The notes below the pieces were generated by a model. It was not told the origin of the DNA and searched no databases. It was given only the letters and a program-made list of their open reading frames with translations. Below, in pieces: positions 45,352-55,174 of a stretch of DNA of 64,000 bases. A program made the translations under genes and the position numbers. The DNA comes from Ruegeria intermedia (GTDB taxonomy: Bacteria > Pseudomonadota > Alphaproteobacteria > Rhodobacterales > Rhodobacteraceae). Numbering within the stretch: position 1 is the stretch's first letter; every line of letters begins with the position of its first letter. The stretch covers positions 152,606-216,605 of the forward strand of contig NZ_FQVK01000003.1 in NCBI RefSeq assembly GCF_900129345.1, written 5' to 3'.

Positions 45352-46863
45352 TTATTGGCCCAGCTTCTGCGCAACCAACTGGTTGACCGCCTTGGGGTTG
45401 GCCTTGCCGCCGGTGGCCTTCATCACCTGTCCGACGAACCAGCCGGCCAGCTTCGGGTTCACCTTGGCCTTCTCGACCTGGGCCGGGTTGGCCGCGATGA
45501 TCTCGTCCAGCGCGGCCTCGATGGCGCCGGTGTCGGTCACCTGCTTCATGCCGCGCTCTTCGACGATCTGCGCCGGGTCGCCGCCTTCGGTATAGACGAT
45601 CTCGAACAGGTCCTTGGCGATCTTGCCCGAGATGGCGTCCGAGGCGATCAGGTCGATGATCCCGCCCAGCTGTGCGGGCGAGACCGGCGAGTCGGTGATG
45701 TCGCGGTCGTCTTTCTTCAGGCGGCCGAACAGCTCGTTGATGACCCAGTTCGCGGCCAGCTTGCCGTTGCGGCCCTTGGCGACCTCTTCGAAGTACACGG
45801 CCGCTTCAACCTCGGCGGTCAGCACCGATGCGTCATAGTCGGTCAGGCCGAAATCGTTGATGAAACGGGCCTTTTTCTCGTCCGGCAGCTCGGGCAGTTT
45901 GGCGGCGATGTCATCGACCCAGGCCTGCTCGATTTCCAGCGGCAGCAGGTCGGGGTCGGGGAAATAGCGATAGTCATGCGCCTCTTCCTTGGACCGCATC
46001 GAGCGCGTCTCGCCCTTGTCGGGGTCATACAGGCGGGTTTCCTGCTCGACCTTGCCGCCGGCCTCGACGATGGCGATCTGGCGGCGCGCCTCGACCTCGA
46101 TGGCCTGCTGGATGAAACGCATCGAGTTCATGTTCTTGATCTCGCAACGCGTGCCCAGATGCGAAAAGTCTTGCGTTTCCATGTACTTTTCATAGTCGCC
46201 CGGACGGCAGATCGACACGTTCACGTCGGCCCGCAGGTTGCCGTTCTGCATGTTGCCGTCGCAGGTGCCCAGATAACGCATGATCTGGCGCAGCTTGGCG
46301 ATATAGGCGGCGGCCTCTTCCGGGCCGCGGATGTCGGGGCGGCTGACGATCTCCATCAGGCAGACGCCGGTGCGGTTCAGGTCCACGAAGGACATGTTCG
46401 GATCCATGTCGTGGATCGATTTGCCTGCGTCCTGTTCCATGTGGATGCGCTCGATGCGCACCTTGCGCGCGGTGCCGTCGCCCAGTTCCACCAGCACTTC
46501 GCCTTCGCCCACGATCGGGTGGTACAACTGGGAAATCTGGTAGCCCTGCGGCAGGTCGGGATAGAAATAGTTCTTGCGGTCAAAGGCCGATTTCAGGTTG
46601 ATCTGCGCCTTCAGGCCCAGGCCCGTGCGCACCGCCTGTTCCACGCAGAATTCGTTGATCACCGGCAGCATGCCCGGCATGGCCGCATCCACGAAAGACA
46701 CGTTCGAGTTCGGCTCGGCCCCGAATTTGGTCGAGGCCCCCGAGAACAGCTTGGCATTGGACGAGACCTGCGCGTGCACCTCCATCCCGATCACCAGTTC
46801 CCAGTCGTGCTTGGCACCGGCGATGGTCTTGGGTTTGGGCAGTTCATAGGTCAAGTCGAGCAT
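45352..46863 (-). CDS. gatB: Asp-tRNA(Asn)/Glu-tRNA(Gln) amidotransferase subunit B
   Basis: 503 residues. tRNA-binding kinase subunit of GatCAB, which converts misacylated Glu-tRNA(Gln) or Asp-tRNA(Asn). [21 protein letters not shown] opens the cradle domain (key part GMEVHAQ); [17 protein letters not shown] text [24 protein letters not shown] and [11 protein letters not shown] are diagnostic. The C-terminal 150 residues are the YqeY-like tail. The ATG at 46863 has GAGG 6 nt upstream; an ATG at 46875 is the alternative. gatA and gatC are not in the window. Confidence 0.96.
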   Translation of the reverse strand: MLDLTYELPKPKTIAGAKHDWELVIGMEVHAQVSSNAKLFSGASTKFGAEPNSNVSFVDAAMPGMLPVINEFCVEQAVRTGLGLKAQINLKSAFDRKNYFYPDLPQGYQISQLYHPIVGEGEVLVELGDGTARKVRIERIHMEQDAGKSIHDMDPNMSFVDLNRTGVCLMEIVSRPDIRGPEEAAAYIAKLRQIMRYLGTCDGNMQNGNLRADVNVSICRPGDYEKYMETQDFSHLGTRCEIKNMNSMRFIQQAIEVEARRQIAIVEAGGKVEQETRLYDPDKGETRSMRSKEEAHDYRYFPDPDLLPLEIEQAWVDDIAAKLPELPDEKKARFINDFGLTDYDASVLTAEVEAAVYFEEVAKGRNGKLAANWVINELFGRLKKDDRDITDSPVSPAQLGGIIDLIASDAISGKIAKDLFEIVYTEGGDPAQIVEERGMKQVTDTGAIEAALDEIIAANPAQVEKAKVNPKLAGWFVGQVMKATGGKANPKAVNQLVAQKLGQ

Positions 46864-46953
46864 GGCGCGCCTCATTTCCGCAGAAGTCTAGGCCTGCGTA
46901 TTAGGCCCGGACCGTCCAAGGGGCAAGGGGCAAAGGGCGCGGGGGCGCGAATC

Positions 46954-48225
46954 TCAGGGCGTGTTCAACTGCAAGCCCGAGGGCGTGAAGGTCACGACGG
47001 TGCCGTCGCGCAGCTCGTCGCGGAACAGATCGCTGATGGCGCGCAGGGCGGCGCGGTGTCCCCGCGCGGCGTATCGTTCGGGCGATTGCACCCGGACCGA
47101 GTTGTTGAACCCATTCGCCGCGTGCGCCCAGATCAGCGGGTGCAGCTCGGTCAGGTGGTCGCGGATCAGCCATTGGGCGGCGTCGGCGATGCGGCTGCGC
47201 ACCAGATCGGCCTGTTCGTTCAAACATTGGCCGCTCTGCATGGTCAGGGCGCAATAGGACGCCAGCAGGTTGACCGTCTGCTGGTCGGGCCGGCGGGCGA
47301 CGATGTCGGACAGGCCCTGCAGAAAATAGTCGGTGTCCAGGCGGGCACAGGCGATCTCGTCCAGCGCGATGGCGTCGAACTGGGTCCAAGTATAGCCGCC
47401 AGCGCCCCAGATGGATTGCGTGTTGGCTGCGGCGCGCAGGGCCCGCAGTTCCAGTTCCTCGTAGCTGCCGAACCAGCGGGGCAGCAGATGGCAGCCCATC
47501 GCGCGCATGTGCCGCGGGTTGTGCGGGTCCAGCGCGATCAACCGTTCATACCGGTCCGCGACGCGTTGGGTGCCGGCCGGTTGCCCGCCCAGCAGGGCGC
47601 AATCGGCCGCAGCCATGATCGGGCTGTCGGCTGCGGCCGGCCGCCATTGCGACAGGATGGCACCGGCGCGATCGAAATGCGCAGCGCAACGGGCCCGGTT
47701 CAACGGCGGAAGCGTCGAGACCTGTGCGGTTCCCCGCCAGGCCCATGCCAGGTCGATATGGGCCAGCGCGACGATCAGCGCGATGATCGGATCGCCGGGG
47801 TGGTCCTGCATCACGCCTTCCAATTCCGAAATTCCGGCCAGCACATCATACTCGGCAAAGGCCTTGCCGTCGGACAACGCGTGTTCAACCGCCAGAACCA
47901 CGTCCGAACGTGCCCCAAAGGCCAACAGGTCAGCCACGGGAACCCCGTCGGGGGCCGTGGCGCGGGTTCGGTCGGCGGTCCGGATTTCGGCGGACAGTTC
48001 GGCCCAGCGATCTTGGCGGGCCAGATGGCGGCCCCGGTCGATCCGGTCCTGTCCGGTTGGCACGTCAGTCTGTGCGACGGGAATGTTCAGCCGGCCAACA
48101 TGGTGCAGACAGTCTGCGGCTGGATCGACCTGCGGAACGCGCGGATGCGGCGTAGATTGAAAAATTCCTTTGAGGGGGGCAAGCCCTGCCCAGAAAGACC
48201 GGAACATGGGGAACACTCGGACCAT
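46954..48225 (-). CDS. uncharacterised helical-repeat-like protein
   Basis: About 423 residues; family not recognised. No convincing signal peptide or membrane helix. The sequence is rich in Ala, Arg and Asp with helix pairs resembling TPR units (PIMAAADCALLGGQPAGTQR; YERLIALDPHNPRHMRAMGC), so a scaffold-type fold is plausible. A motif IWGAGGYTWTQFDAI is Trp-rich. The start is uncertain: TTG 48246, ATG 48225 or ATG 48207, none with a good ribosome-binding site. Codon use resembles neighbouring genes and the frame is long, so it is probably real. Confidence 0.6.
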   Translation of the reverse strand: MVRVFPMFRSFWAGLAPLKGIFQSTPHPRVPQVDPAADCLHHVGRLNIPVAQTDVPTGQDRIDRGRHLARQDRWAELSAEIRTADRTRATAPDGVPVADLLAFGARSDVVLAVEHALSDGKAFAEYDVLAGISELEGVMQDHPGDPIIALIVALAHIDLAWAWRGTAQVSTLPPLNRARCAAHFDRAGAILSQWRPAAADSPIMAAADCALLGGQPAGTQRVADRYERLIALDPHNPRHMRAMGCHLLPRWFGSYEELELRALRAAANTQSIWGAGGYTWTQFDAIALDEIACARLDTDYFLQGLSDIVARRPDQQTVNLLASYCALTMQSGQCLNEQADLVRSRIADAAQWLIRDHLTELHPLIWAHAANGFNNSVRVQSPERYAARGHRAALRAISDLFRDELRDGTVVTFTPSGLQLNTP

Positions 48226-48350
48226 TTGAAACTCGTAAAAAACCAAAGCTTAGTGTGCTCTGGAATTGTCGAAAATTCAAGATGTCGGGCGCTGGCGCTC
48301 AAAAACGGCGATGGATCAGGTTCAATGGGCCTGTAAACTGCGGAATCGTT

Positions 48351-48794
48351 TCAGAAAACGGTGAAATGATGCCGGTCGACCCGGAAACCGGCCTGTTGCA
48401 GCGCCTGTTCCAGCTGTTTGTGCGGCGGCAGGGCCTCGTCCGGCAGGCGCAACCGCTTGCCGTTGGTCAGAACGACGGACACCCGCACGGAAAAATCCCA
48501 GCGTGTGTCGAAGCGGAAGGCGTCGATCTCGGTCAGGTCGATTTCACCCTGCCGCGCGCCCGAATGCCAGCGCAGCTTTGCCGGGTCCAGGCTCAGCCCC
48601 GCGCTGGTGTTGCGTAGCACGTCCCACAGCGCGGGCAGGGTGCCCAGCGCCAGCAACCCGATCAGCCACCATGCCGCGTCGAAAACCAGCACAAGTGCCA
48701 GCAGCCCCGCATAGACAGCGCACAGAATGGCGATGCTGCGGGGCGACCGGTTGTGGCGGGCAAAGCGGAACCCGGAGCTTTCGGGCGCCGTCAT
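48351..48794 (-). CDS. small membrane protein, two helices plus PH-like tail
   Basis: 147 residues. Two adjacent membrane segments (SIAILCAVYAGLLALVLVFD and AWWLIGLLALGTLPALWDVL) are followed by a soluble domain of about 80 residues (LRWHSGARQGEIDLTEIDAF; VSVVLTNGKRLRLPDEALP), reminiscent of small PH-like domains of membrane proteins. Function unknown. The start ATG (48792-48794) overlaps the pepN stop by 4 bp, so it is cotranslated with pepN. Confidence 0.65.
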   Translation of the reverse strand: MTAPESSGFRFARHNRSPRSIAILCAVYAGLLALVLVFDAAWWLIGLLALGTLPALWDVLRNTSAGLSLDPAKLRWHSGARQGEIDLTEIDAFRFDTRWDFSVRVSVVLTNGKRLRLPDEALPPHKQLEQALQQAGFRVDRHHFTVF

Positions 48795-51343
48795 GCCCCG
48801 AGGATGCGCGAGATCATCTCGGTCGTGTCGCGCGACAGGTTCGGGGTTTCGGCGATCCGGGTCAGTTGGGCGCGGATCAGGTCCTGACGGTCGGCGTCAT
48901 AGCGTTTCCATGTCTGGAAGGCGGTGCACATGCGCGCGGTGGTCTGCGGGTTGACCGGATCCAGCCGGATCAGCCAGTCGGCCAGCAAGGCGTAGGAGGC
49001 GCCGCTGGCGTGGTGGAACCCGGCGTGGTTCATCGCCAGCCCGCCCATCAGCGCCCGGAACCGGTTGGGGTTCTTCCAGTTGAAATCGGGATGCTCGCAC
49101 AGGGCACGCGCGATCCGCGGCGCATCGTCCGGGGCGGCCAGCGAGGCCTGAAGCCCGAACCATTTGTCCAGAACCAGCCGGTCATGGCGCCACTGGTCGT
49201 AGAATGCCGCCAGTTCCGCCTGGCCCTTGCCGGCCCGCGGCAGGCAGGACAGGGCGCTGAGCTGCAGGGTCATGTTGTCGGCCTTGGCATAGACCTCGGC
49301 CGCCATCGCCCCGCCGTCCAGTCGGGTGGTCAGCGCCAGCGCGGCGCTGCCCAGGGCGCGCTTGCCCGCCTGATCGGCATCGGGTGAATAGGGGCCGTCC
49401 ACCAGCGCCTCGGAATGCAGGCGGGGCAGCAGGTCCTGCATGTGCTGGGCGGTGGCCTGGCGCAGGGTCTCGACCGCGCGCCAGATCGCCATCGGGTCGG
49501 GCGTTTCGCCCTGTTCGTGCAGCGCGGCGGCCAGTTCCGACTGGGTCGGCAGGCCCAGCATCAGCGCACGATAGGCCGGGTCCAGATCGGCGTCGCGCAG
49601 AACGGCCAGCAGGCCATCCAGATATTCGGCATCGGGGGCCGCGTCCTGTGTGATCATGCGCAGCAAAGTGTCCTGCGCCAGCGTCCGCCCGGCCTCCCAC
49701 CGGTTGAACGGATCGGTGTCATGGGCCAGCAGAAACGCGCGTTCGGCGTTCGGGCGGTCATGTTCAAGGATCACCGGCGCCGAGAACCCCCGCAGGATCG
49801 AGGCGACGGGCCGCGCGGCCAGCCCCTCGAAGGTGAAGCTCTGGCGCGCTTCGGTCAGTTCCAGCACCTCGGTGCCGCGCACCTCGTCGCCATTCGGGCC
49901 CAGCAGGCCCACGGCCACGGGGATCACCTGCGGCAGCTTTTCGGGCTGGCCGGGCGTGGGCGGCGTGCTCTGGGACAGGGTCAGGGTATAGGTGCCGTCG
50001 GCCCAGTCCTCCTGGACCTTCACCCGGGGCGTGCCGGACTGGCTGTACCAGCGCTTGAACTGGGTCAGGTCGCGGCCGGTCGTGTCCTCGAACACTTTCA
50101 GCCAGTCCTCGATCGTGCAGGCCTGCCCGTCATGGCGCTCGAAATACAGATCCAGCGCCTTGGAATAGGCCTCGTCACCCACCAGCGTTTTCAGCATGCC
50201 GATCACCTCGGCGCCTTTTTCATAGACGGTCGCGGTGTAGAAGTTGTTAATCTCTTGAAAGCTTTCGGGGCGCACGGGGTGCGACAGCGGCCCGTTGTCC
50301 TCGGGGAACTGGCGCGCGCGCAGGTCGATCACGTCATGGATGCGCTTGACCGGGGCCGAGCGCATGTCCGAGGTGAACTGCGCGTCGCGGAACACGGTCA
50401 GTCCCTCTTTCAGGCACAGTTGGAACCAGTCGCGGCAGGTGATGCGGTTGCCGGTCCAGTTATGGAAATATTCATGCGCGATGATCGCCTCGATCCGTTC
50501 GAAATTGGCATCGGTCGAGGTTTCAGGGCTGGCCAGCACCGCCGACGAGTTGAAGATGTTCAGCCCCTTGTTCTCCATCGCGCCCATGTTGAAATCATCC
50601 ACGGCGACGATGTTGAACACGTCCAGATCGTATTCGCGGCCATAGACATCCTCGTCCCATTTCATCGACCGCTTCAGGGCCTCCATGCCAAAGGCGCATT
50701 TGCCCTCATCCCCGGGCCGGACCCACAGGTTCAGATCGACATGTCGGCCCGATCTGGTGGTGAAACTGTCGGAATAGGCAACCAGCTCTCCGGCGACCAG
50801 CGCGAACAGATAGGCGGGCTTGGGCCAGGGGTCGGTCCATTCGGCCCAGCCTTCGCCCGTGCCCGTCGGGTTTCCGTTCGACAGCAGCACCGGCAGGTCG
50901 CCGTTGATGCGCACGGTGAAGGTGGACATCACGTCGGGCCGGTCGGGATAGAAGGTGATCTTGCGGAACCCCTCGGCCTCGCACTGGGTGCAATACATGC
51001 CGTTCGACATGTAAAGCCCTTCCAGCGCGGTGTTGTTGCCGGGGTCGATCTCGACCTCGGCCTCCCAGACGAAGGGGGCATCGGGGACGTTGGCGGTCAG
51101 GCCCTTGTCGGTGACCTCGGGCGTGATCGGTGTGCCGTCGATGCTGGCGCGGATCAGATTCAGCTCTTCGCCATGCAGGAAGAACGTGCGGTCGGTGGCC
51201 TGCGGGTTGGGGCGGAACGCGATGCGCGATGTCACGCGCGTTGCATGCGGCGCCAGGTCGAAGGTCAGGTGAACGCTGTCGACGATGTAACCGAACGGCG
51301 AGTAATCCTTGAGGTAGATCGTTGTGGGGGCTGGGTCGCGCAT
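48791..51343 (-). CDS. pepN: aminopeptidase N (M1 family)
   Basis: 850 residues. Zn-dependent M1 aminopeptidase of the E. coli PepN type. [13 protein letters not shown] near residue 253 is the exopeptidase motif; [13 protein letters not shown] near 285 with LKEGLT downstream supplies HExxH and the third zinc ligand. The four-domain length fits. The ATG at 51343 has GAGG 6 nt upstream; ATG 51361 is possible. A long upstream open frame overlaps glcB antisense and is not coding. The overlapping 48351-48794 gene follows. Confidence 0.95.
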   Translation of the reverse strand: MRDPAPTTIYLKDYSPFGYIVDSVHLTFDLAPHATRVTSRIAFRPNPQATDRTFFLHGEELNLIRASIDGTPITPEVTDKGLTANVPDAPFVWEAEVEIDPGNNTALEGLYMSNGMYCTQCEAEGFRKITFYPDRPDVMSTFTVRINGDLPVLLSNGNPTGTGEGWAEWTDPWPKPAYLFALVAGELVAYSDSFTTRSGRHVDLNLWVRPGDEGKCAFGMEALKRSMKWDEDVYGREYDLDVFNIVAVDDFNMGAMENKGLNIFNSSAVLASPETSTDANFERIEAIIAHEYFHNWTGNRITCRDWFQLCLKEGLTVFRDAQFTSDMRSAPVKRIHDVIDLRARQFPEDNGPLSHPVRPESFQEINNFYTATVYEKGAEVIGMLKTLVGDEAYSKALDLYFERHDGQACTIEDWLKVFEDTTGRDLTQFKRWYSQSGTPRVKVQEDWADGTYTLTLSQSTPPTPGQPEKLPQVIPVAVGLLGPNGDEVRGTEVLELTEARQSFTFEGLAARPVASILRGFSAPVILEHDRPNAERAFLLAHDTDPFNRWEAGRTLAQDTLLRMITQDAAPDAEYLDGLLAVLRDADLDPAYRALMLGLPTQSELAAALHEQGETPDPMAIWRAVETLRQATAQHMQDLLPRLHSEALVDGPYSPDADQAGKRALGSAALALTTRLDGGAMAAEVYAKADNMTLQLSALSCLPRAGKGQAELAAFYDQWRHDRLVLDKWFGLQASLAAPDDAPRIARALCEHPDFNWKNPNRFRALMGGLAMNHAGFHHASGASYALLADWLIRLDPVNPQTTARMCTAFQTWKRYDADRQDLIRAQLTRIAETPNLSRDTTEMISRILGA

Positions 51344-51545
51344 CTGGGGCCTCGTTGTCATTTTTGCCGCTACGTTAGGCGCTGCCGCGGGGCACCGCAA
51401 GCAGGCGGCCCATTGCCTTGGCGCGTTTGAAGCTGTTTCAGCCGGATGCAGAGGGGCGGGGGGCTTGCCGGCAAGTTGCCGATCGGAAACACTCGCCCTA
51501 TTTGATGGACGCGACCACCGCAGAACAGGGCAGGAGATTCGATTC

Positions 51546-53681
51546 ATGAGCGGCAGACAAGACCGGCACGGGCTGAAGGTAGACACGGTTCTGGCCGATT
51601 TCATCGAGCAGCAGGCGCTGCCCGGAACGGGGGTGGCCCCCGATGCGTTCTGGGCGGGGCTGGCGCGGATGGTGGCCGAACTGGGTCCGCAGAACCGCGA
51701 ATTGCTGGACAAGCGCGCCGAGATCCAAAGCCGGATCGACGCGTGGCACCTTGCGCGCAAAGGGCAACCCATCGACATGGCCGAGTATCAGGCGTTCCTG
51801 CGCGAGATCGACTATCTGCTGGATGAAGGCCCCGATTTCCAGATCGACACGGCGAATGTCGACCCCGAGATCGCCGCGACGCCCGGCCCGCAACTGGTGG
51901 TGCCGATCACCAATGCGCGTTTTGCCCTGAACGCGGCCAATGCCCGCTGGGGCAGCCTGTATGACGCGCTGTATGGCACCGACGCGATGGGCGACCTGCC
52001 TCAGGGGGGCGGCTATGACGCGGCCCGCGGTGCGCGGGTGATCGCCTGGGCCAAGGCGTTTCTGGACGAGGCCGCGCCGCTGGCCCAGGGCAGCTGGGCC
52101 GATGTGTCCGGTCTGAAGGTCGAAGGCGGCGCATTGGTGCCGGCGCTGGCCGATCCGCAGAAATTCGTGGGCTTCAGCGGTGCGGCCGAGGCCCCGCACT
52201 TCGTGCTGCTGAAGAACAACGGCCTGCACATCCAGATCATGATCGACCCGTCCAGCACCATCGGCGCCTCGGACCCGGCGGGCATTTCCGACGTGCGCCT
52301 GGAATCGGCCCTGTCCACCATCATGGACTGCGAAGACTCGGTCGCCTGTGTCGATGCCGAGGACAAGGTCGTGGCCTACGGCAACTGGCTGGGCCTTATG
52401 AAGGGCGATCTGACCGAAGAGGTCACGAAAGGCGGCCGGACATTTACCCGCAAACTGTCCGAGGACATCGCCTTTACCCGGCCCGACGGATCGACCAGCA
52501 GCCTCAAGGGCCGGTCGCTGATGCTGGTGCGCAATGTGGGCCACCTGATGACCAACCCCGCCGTGCTGGACGCCGAGGGCAACGAGATCGGTGAGGGGCT
52601 GATGGATTCGCTGTGCACCACGCTGATCGCGATGCACGACCTGCAGCGCGATGGCGGCAACTCGGTCCACGGCTCGGTCTATGTGGTCAAGCCCAAGATG
52701 CACGGACCCGAAGAGGTGGCGTTCTCGGTCAAAATCTTCGACATGGTCGAGGACATTCTGGGCCTGCCGCGCAACACCGTGAAACTGGGCATCATGGATG
52801 AGGAACGCCGGACCTCGGTGAACCTCAAGGAATGCATCCGCGCCGCGAAATCGCGCGTGGCCTTCATCAATACCGGGTTCCTCGACCGGACGGGGGATGA
52901 GATCCATACCTCGATGGAGGCCGGGCCGATGCTGCCCAAGGGCGACATGAAGAATACGCCGTGGATCCAGTCCTACGAGGATCGCAATGTCGATATCGGG
53001 CTGGCCTGCGGGCTGAAGGGCCGGGCGCAGATCGGCAAGGGCATGTGGGCCATGCCCGACCGGATGGGCGAGATGCTTGCGGCCAAGATCGGCCACCCCA
53101 TGGCCGGTGCGACCTGCGCCTGGGTGCCGTCGCCCACCGCAGCGACCCTGCACGCGACTCATTATCACAAGGTGGACGTTCTGGCCCGTCAGGACGAGAT
53201 CGCCGCCGGAGGCCCGCGCGGCACGCTGGACGATCTGCTGACCATCCCGCTGCTGGGCGGCCGCAACCTCAGCGACGATGAAATCACCCGCGAGATCGAG
53301 AACAACGCGCAGGGCATCCTGGGCTATGTCGTGCGCTGGGTCGATCAGGGCGTCGGCTGCTCGAAGGTGCCCGACATCAACGATGTGGGTCTGATGGAGG
53401 ATCGCGCCACCTGCCGGATCTCGAGCCAGGCGCTGGCCAACTGGCTGCATCACGACGTGATCGGCGCCGATCAGGTGATGGCCGCGATAAAGAAGATGGC
53501 TGCCGTGGTCGACCGCCAGAACGCGGACGACCCGGCCTATCGGCCCATGGCGCCGGGGTTCGACGGCATCGCCTTCCAAGCCGCCTGCGATCTGGTGTTC
53601 AAGGGGCGGGTGCAGCCCTCGGGCTATACCGAGCCGGTCCTGCATGCGCGGCGGCTGGAACTGAAGGCCCGTCAGGGCTAG
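51546..53681 (+). CDS. glcB: malate synthase G
   Basis: 711 residues, slightly shorter than the E. coli enzyme (723). Condenses glyoxylate with acetyl-CoA to malate. Text such as [16 protein letters not shown], the catalytic-Arg segment [31 protein letters not shown] and [18 protein letters not shown] match isoform G rather than A. The start is the ATG at 51546 with AGGAG upstream; the in-frame extension to 51324 overlaps pepN and is not coding. The divergent pepN start is about 200 bp away. Confidence 0.96.
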   Translation: MSGRQDRHGLKVDTVLADFIEQQALPGTGVAPDAFWAGLARMVAELGPQNRELLDKRAEIQSRIDAWHLARKGQPIDMAEYQAFLREIDYLLDEGPDFQIDTANVDPEIAATPGPQLVVPITNARFALNAANARWGSLYDALYGTDAMGDLPQGGGYDAARGARVIAWAKAFLDEAAPLAQGSWADVSGLKVEGGALVPALADPQKFVGFSGAAEAPHFVLLKNNGLHIQIMIDPSSTIGASDPAGISDVRLESALSTIMDCEDSVACVDAEDKVVAYGNWLGLMKGDLTEEVTKGGRTFTRKLSEDIAFTRPDGSTSSLKGRSLMLVRNVGHLMTNPAVLDAEGNEIGEGLMDSLCTTLIAMHDLQRDGGNSVHGSVYVVKPKMHGPEEVAFSVKIFDMVEDILGLPRNTVKLGIMDEERRTSVNLKECIRAAKSRVAFINTGFLDRTGDEIHTSMEAGPMLPKGDMKNTPWIQSYEDRNVDIGLACGLKGRAQIGKGMWAMPDRMGEMLAAKIGHPMAGATCAWVPSPTAATLHATHYHKVDVLARQDEIAAGGPRGTLDDLLTIPLLGGRNLSDDEITREIENNAQGILGYVVRWVDQGVGCSKVPDINDVGLMEDRATCRISSQALANWLHHDVIGADQVMAAIKKMAAVVDRQNADDPAYRPMAPGFDGIAFQAACDLVFKGRVQPSGYTEPVLHARRLELKARQG

Positions 53682-53717
53682 AACCGGGACAGACCACTGC
53701 AGACAGAGGACAGGATC

Positions 53718-54143
53718 ATGTCGGTTTCACTTAGAAAAGCCCGCACCATCATTCGCAAAACCCTTGAGAAAGGTCGCGAGATGGACTTGAAGCCCCTGTC
53801 GGTGGTGGTTCTGGACGCGGGCGGCCACGTCATCGCCTTCGAGCGCGAGGACGGTGCCGCCCCCGGCCGGTTCGCGATTGCCCATGGCAAGGCCTATGGA
53901 TCGGTCATGCTGGGCATGGCGGGCACCGCTCAGATGCAGCGGGCCGAGGCGCAGGCCTATTTCATGGCTGCGGTGAACGGGGTCTATGGCGGGCAGGTCG
54001 TACCGGTGCCGGGCGGCGTGCTGCTGCGCGACCGCAAGGGCGCGGTGATCGGGGCCGTCGGCGTCACCGGCGACACCTCGGACAACGATGCCGCTGCCGC
54101 CATGGCCGGGATCGAGGCCGCCGGGCTGACCGGCGAAACCTGA
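53718..54143 (+). CDS. GlcG/HbpS family protein (DUF336)
   Basis: 141 residues, a single GlcG/HbpS-like domain: LSVVVLDAGGHVIAFEREDG, ARFAIAHGKAYG-like text RFAIAHGKAYGS, PVPGGVLLRDRKGAVIGAVGVTGD. In E. coli glcG lies beside glcB in the glycolate operon; here the gene follows malate synthase G by 36 bp and shares its terminator. The biochemical role is unknown; binding of a small ligand or heme is reported for relatives. Confidence 0.85.
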   Translation: MSVSLRKARTIIRKTLEKGREMDLKPLSVVVLDAGGHVIAFEREDGAAPGRFAIAHGKAYGSVMLGMAGTAQMQRAEAQAYFMAAVNGVYGGQVVPVPGGVLLRDRKGAVIGAVGVTGDTSDNDAAAAMAGIEAAGLTGET

Positions 54144-54232
54144 TTAGCAGAACCACCGTTCCGCTGCGGTCGCCTGTTTCGGAAAATTCGTCCAGTAATC
54201 TGCGGAAATCGGGAATAACATGTGCGTATATG

Positions 54233-54270
54233 AACACGTCCTTGCGCCATGGTGCAGGGCGTGTTTTCTT
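54233..54270 (+). terminator. intrinsic terminator after glcB and its partner
   Basis: AACACGTCCTTGC (54233-54245) pairs with GCAGGGCGTGTT (54254-54265), with one wobble and one bulge, followed by TTCTTG. Confidence 0.65.
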
Positions 54271-54331
54271 GCACGTTGCTGACTGGGCGGATAATTTCCG
54301 ATCAGTTCAGGAAAAACAGCAAGGTAGCGCA

Positions 54332-55111
54332 ATGTCCCGACCCGTCGTTGGCATCATCGGCAATTCATATCTGACGAACGACCAGTACCCCACCCATGCC
54401 GGGGGGACGATGAATTCGGACGCGGTCGCGAATGTCTCGAACTGTCTGCCGCTGCTGATCCCGGCCGACCCGCGCTATGTCGACGTGGCCGAGCTGCTTG
54501 AGGTTTGCGACGGGTTCCTGCTGACCGGTGGCCGCCCCAACGTTCACCCCGAGGAATATGGCGAGCCGGCGACCGATGCGCATGGCGAATTCGACCGGGC
54601 GCGCGATGCGATCACCCTGCCGCTGGTGCGGGCCTGCGTGGAACGCGGCCAGCCCTTTCTGGGCATCTGCCGGGGCTTCCAAGAGGTCAACGTGGCCATG
54701 GGCGGCACTCTGTACCCGGAAATCCGCGATCTGCCCGGACGGATGAACCACCGCATGCCACCCGATGGCACGCTGGAAGAGAAATTTGCCCTGCGCCACG
54801 TGGTCAAGCTGACCGAGGGCGGGGTATTCCACCGACTGTTCGGCGCCAGTGAGGTGATGACCAATACGCTGCACGGGCAGGGCATCAAGACGGTGGGCAA
54901 GGGTGTGGTGATCGACGGCCACGCGCCGGACGGCACGCCCGAAGCGATCTATATCCAGAATGCGCCCGGGTTCACCCTGTCGGTTCAGTGGCACCCGGAA
55001 TGGGATGCGGCGAATGACCCGGTGTCGCGGCCCCTGTTTCAGGCTTTCGGCGACGCGGTGCGGGCTTGGTCGGCAGGTGCCATGCCGACGCCGGTGCGGC
55101 AATCGGCCTGA
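54332..55111 (+). CDS. gamma-glutamyl-GABA hydrolase-like class I amidotransferase (C26)
   Basis: 259 residues. Peptidase C26 / PuuD-like fold. The nucleophile elbow GICRGFQEVNVAMGG carries the catalytic Cys near residue 115; the catalytic His and Glu are in VQWHPEWD. FLLTGGRPNVHPEEYG supplies the oxyanion glycines. Relatives cleave gamma-glutamyl-GABA in putrescine breakdown, but no other putrescine gene is present here, so the substrate is open. The ATG at 54332 is chosen because the upstream frame contains the preceding terminator. Confidence 0.88.
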   Translation: MSRPVVGIIGNSYLTNDQYPTHAGGTMNSDAVANVSNCLPLLIPADPRYVDVAELLEVCDGFLLTGGRPNVHPEEYGEPATDAHGEFDRARDAITLPLVRACVERGQPFLGICRGFQEVNVAMGGTLYPEIRDLPGRMNHRMPPDGTLEEKFALRHVVKLTEGGVFHRLFGASEVMTNTLHGQGIKTVGKGVVIDGHAPDGTPEAIYIQNAPGFTLSVQWHPEWDAANDPVSRPLFQAFGDAVRAWSAGAMPTPVRQSA

Positions 55112-55134
55112 CAATCGGCTCTCAGATTTCTTCG

Positions 55135-55171
55135 AAAGACCGGCGCGGCAACCACCGCGCCGGTCTTTTTT
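55135..55171 (+). terminator. intrinsic terminator of the C26 hydrolase gene
   Basis: AAAGACCGGCGCGG (55135-55148) / CCGCGCCGGTCTTT (55155-55168), perfect 14-bp stem with a 6-nt loop, then TTTG. It separates the gene from the convergent oxidoreductase operon. Confidence 0.9.
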
Positions 55172-55174
55172 GTT

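Noticed and set aside
44947..48336. 1129-codon open frame on the plus strand
   Set aside because: Runs antisense over pepT, gatB and the following gene. gatB on the minus strand is beyond doubt.
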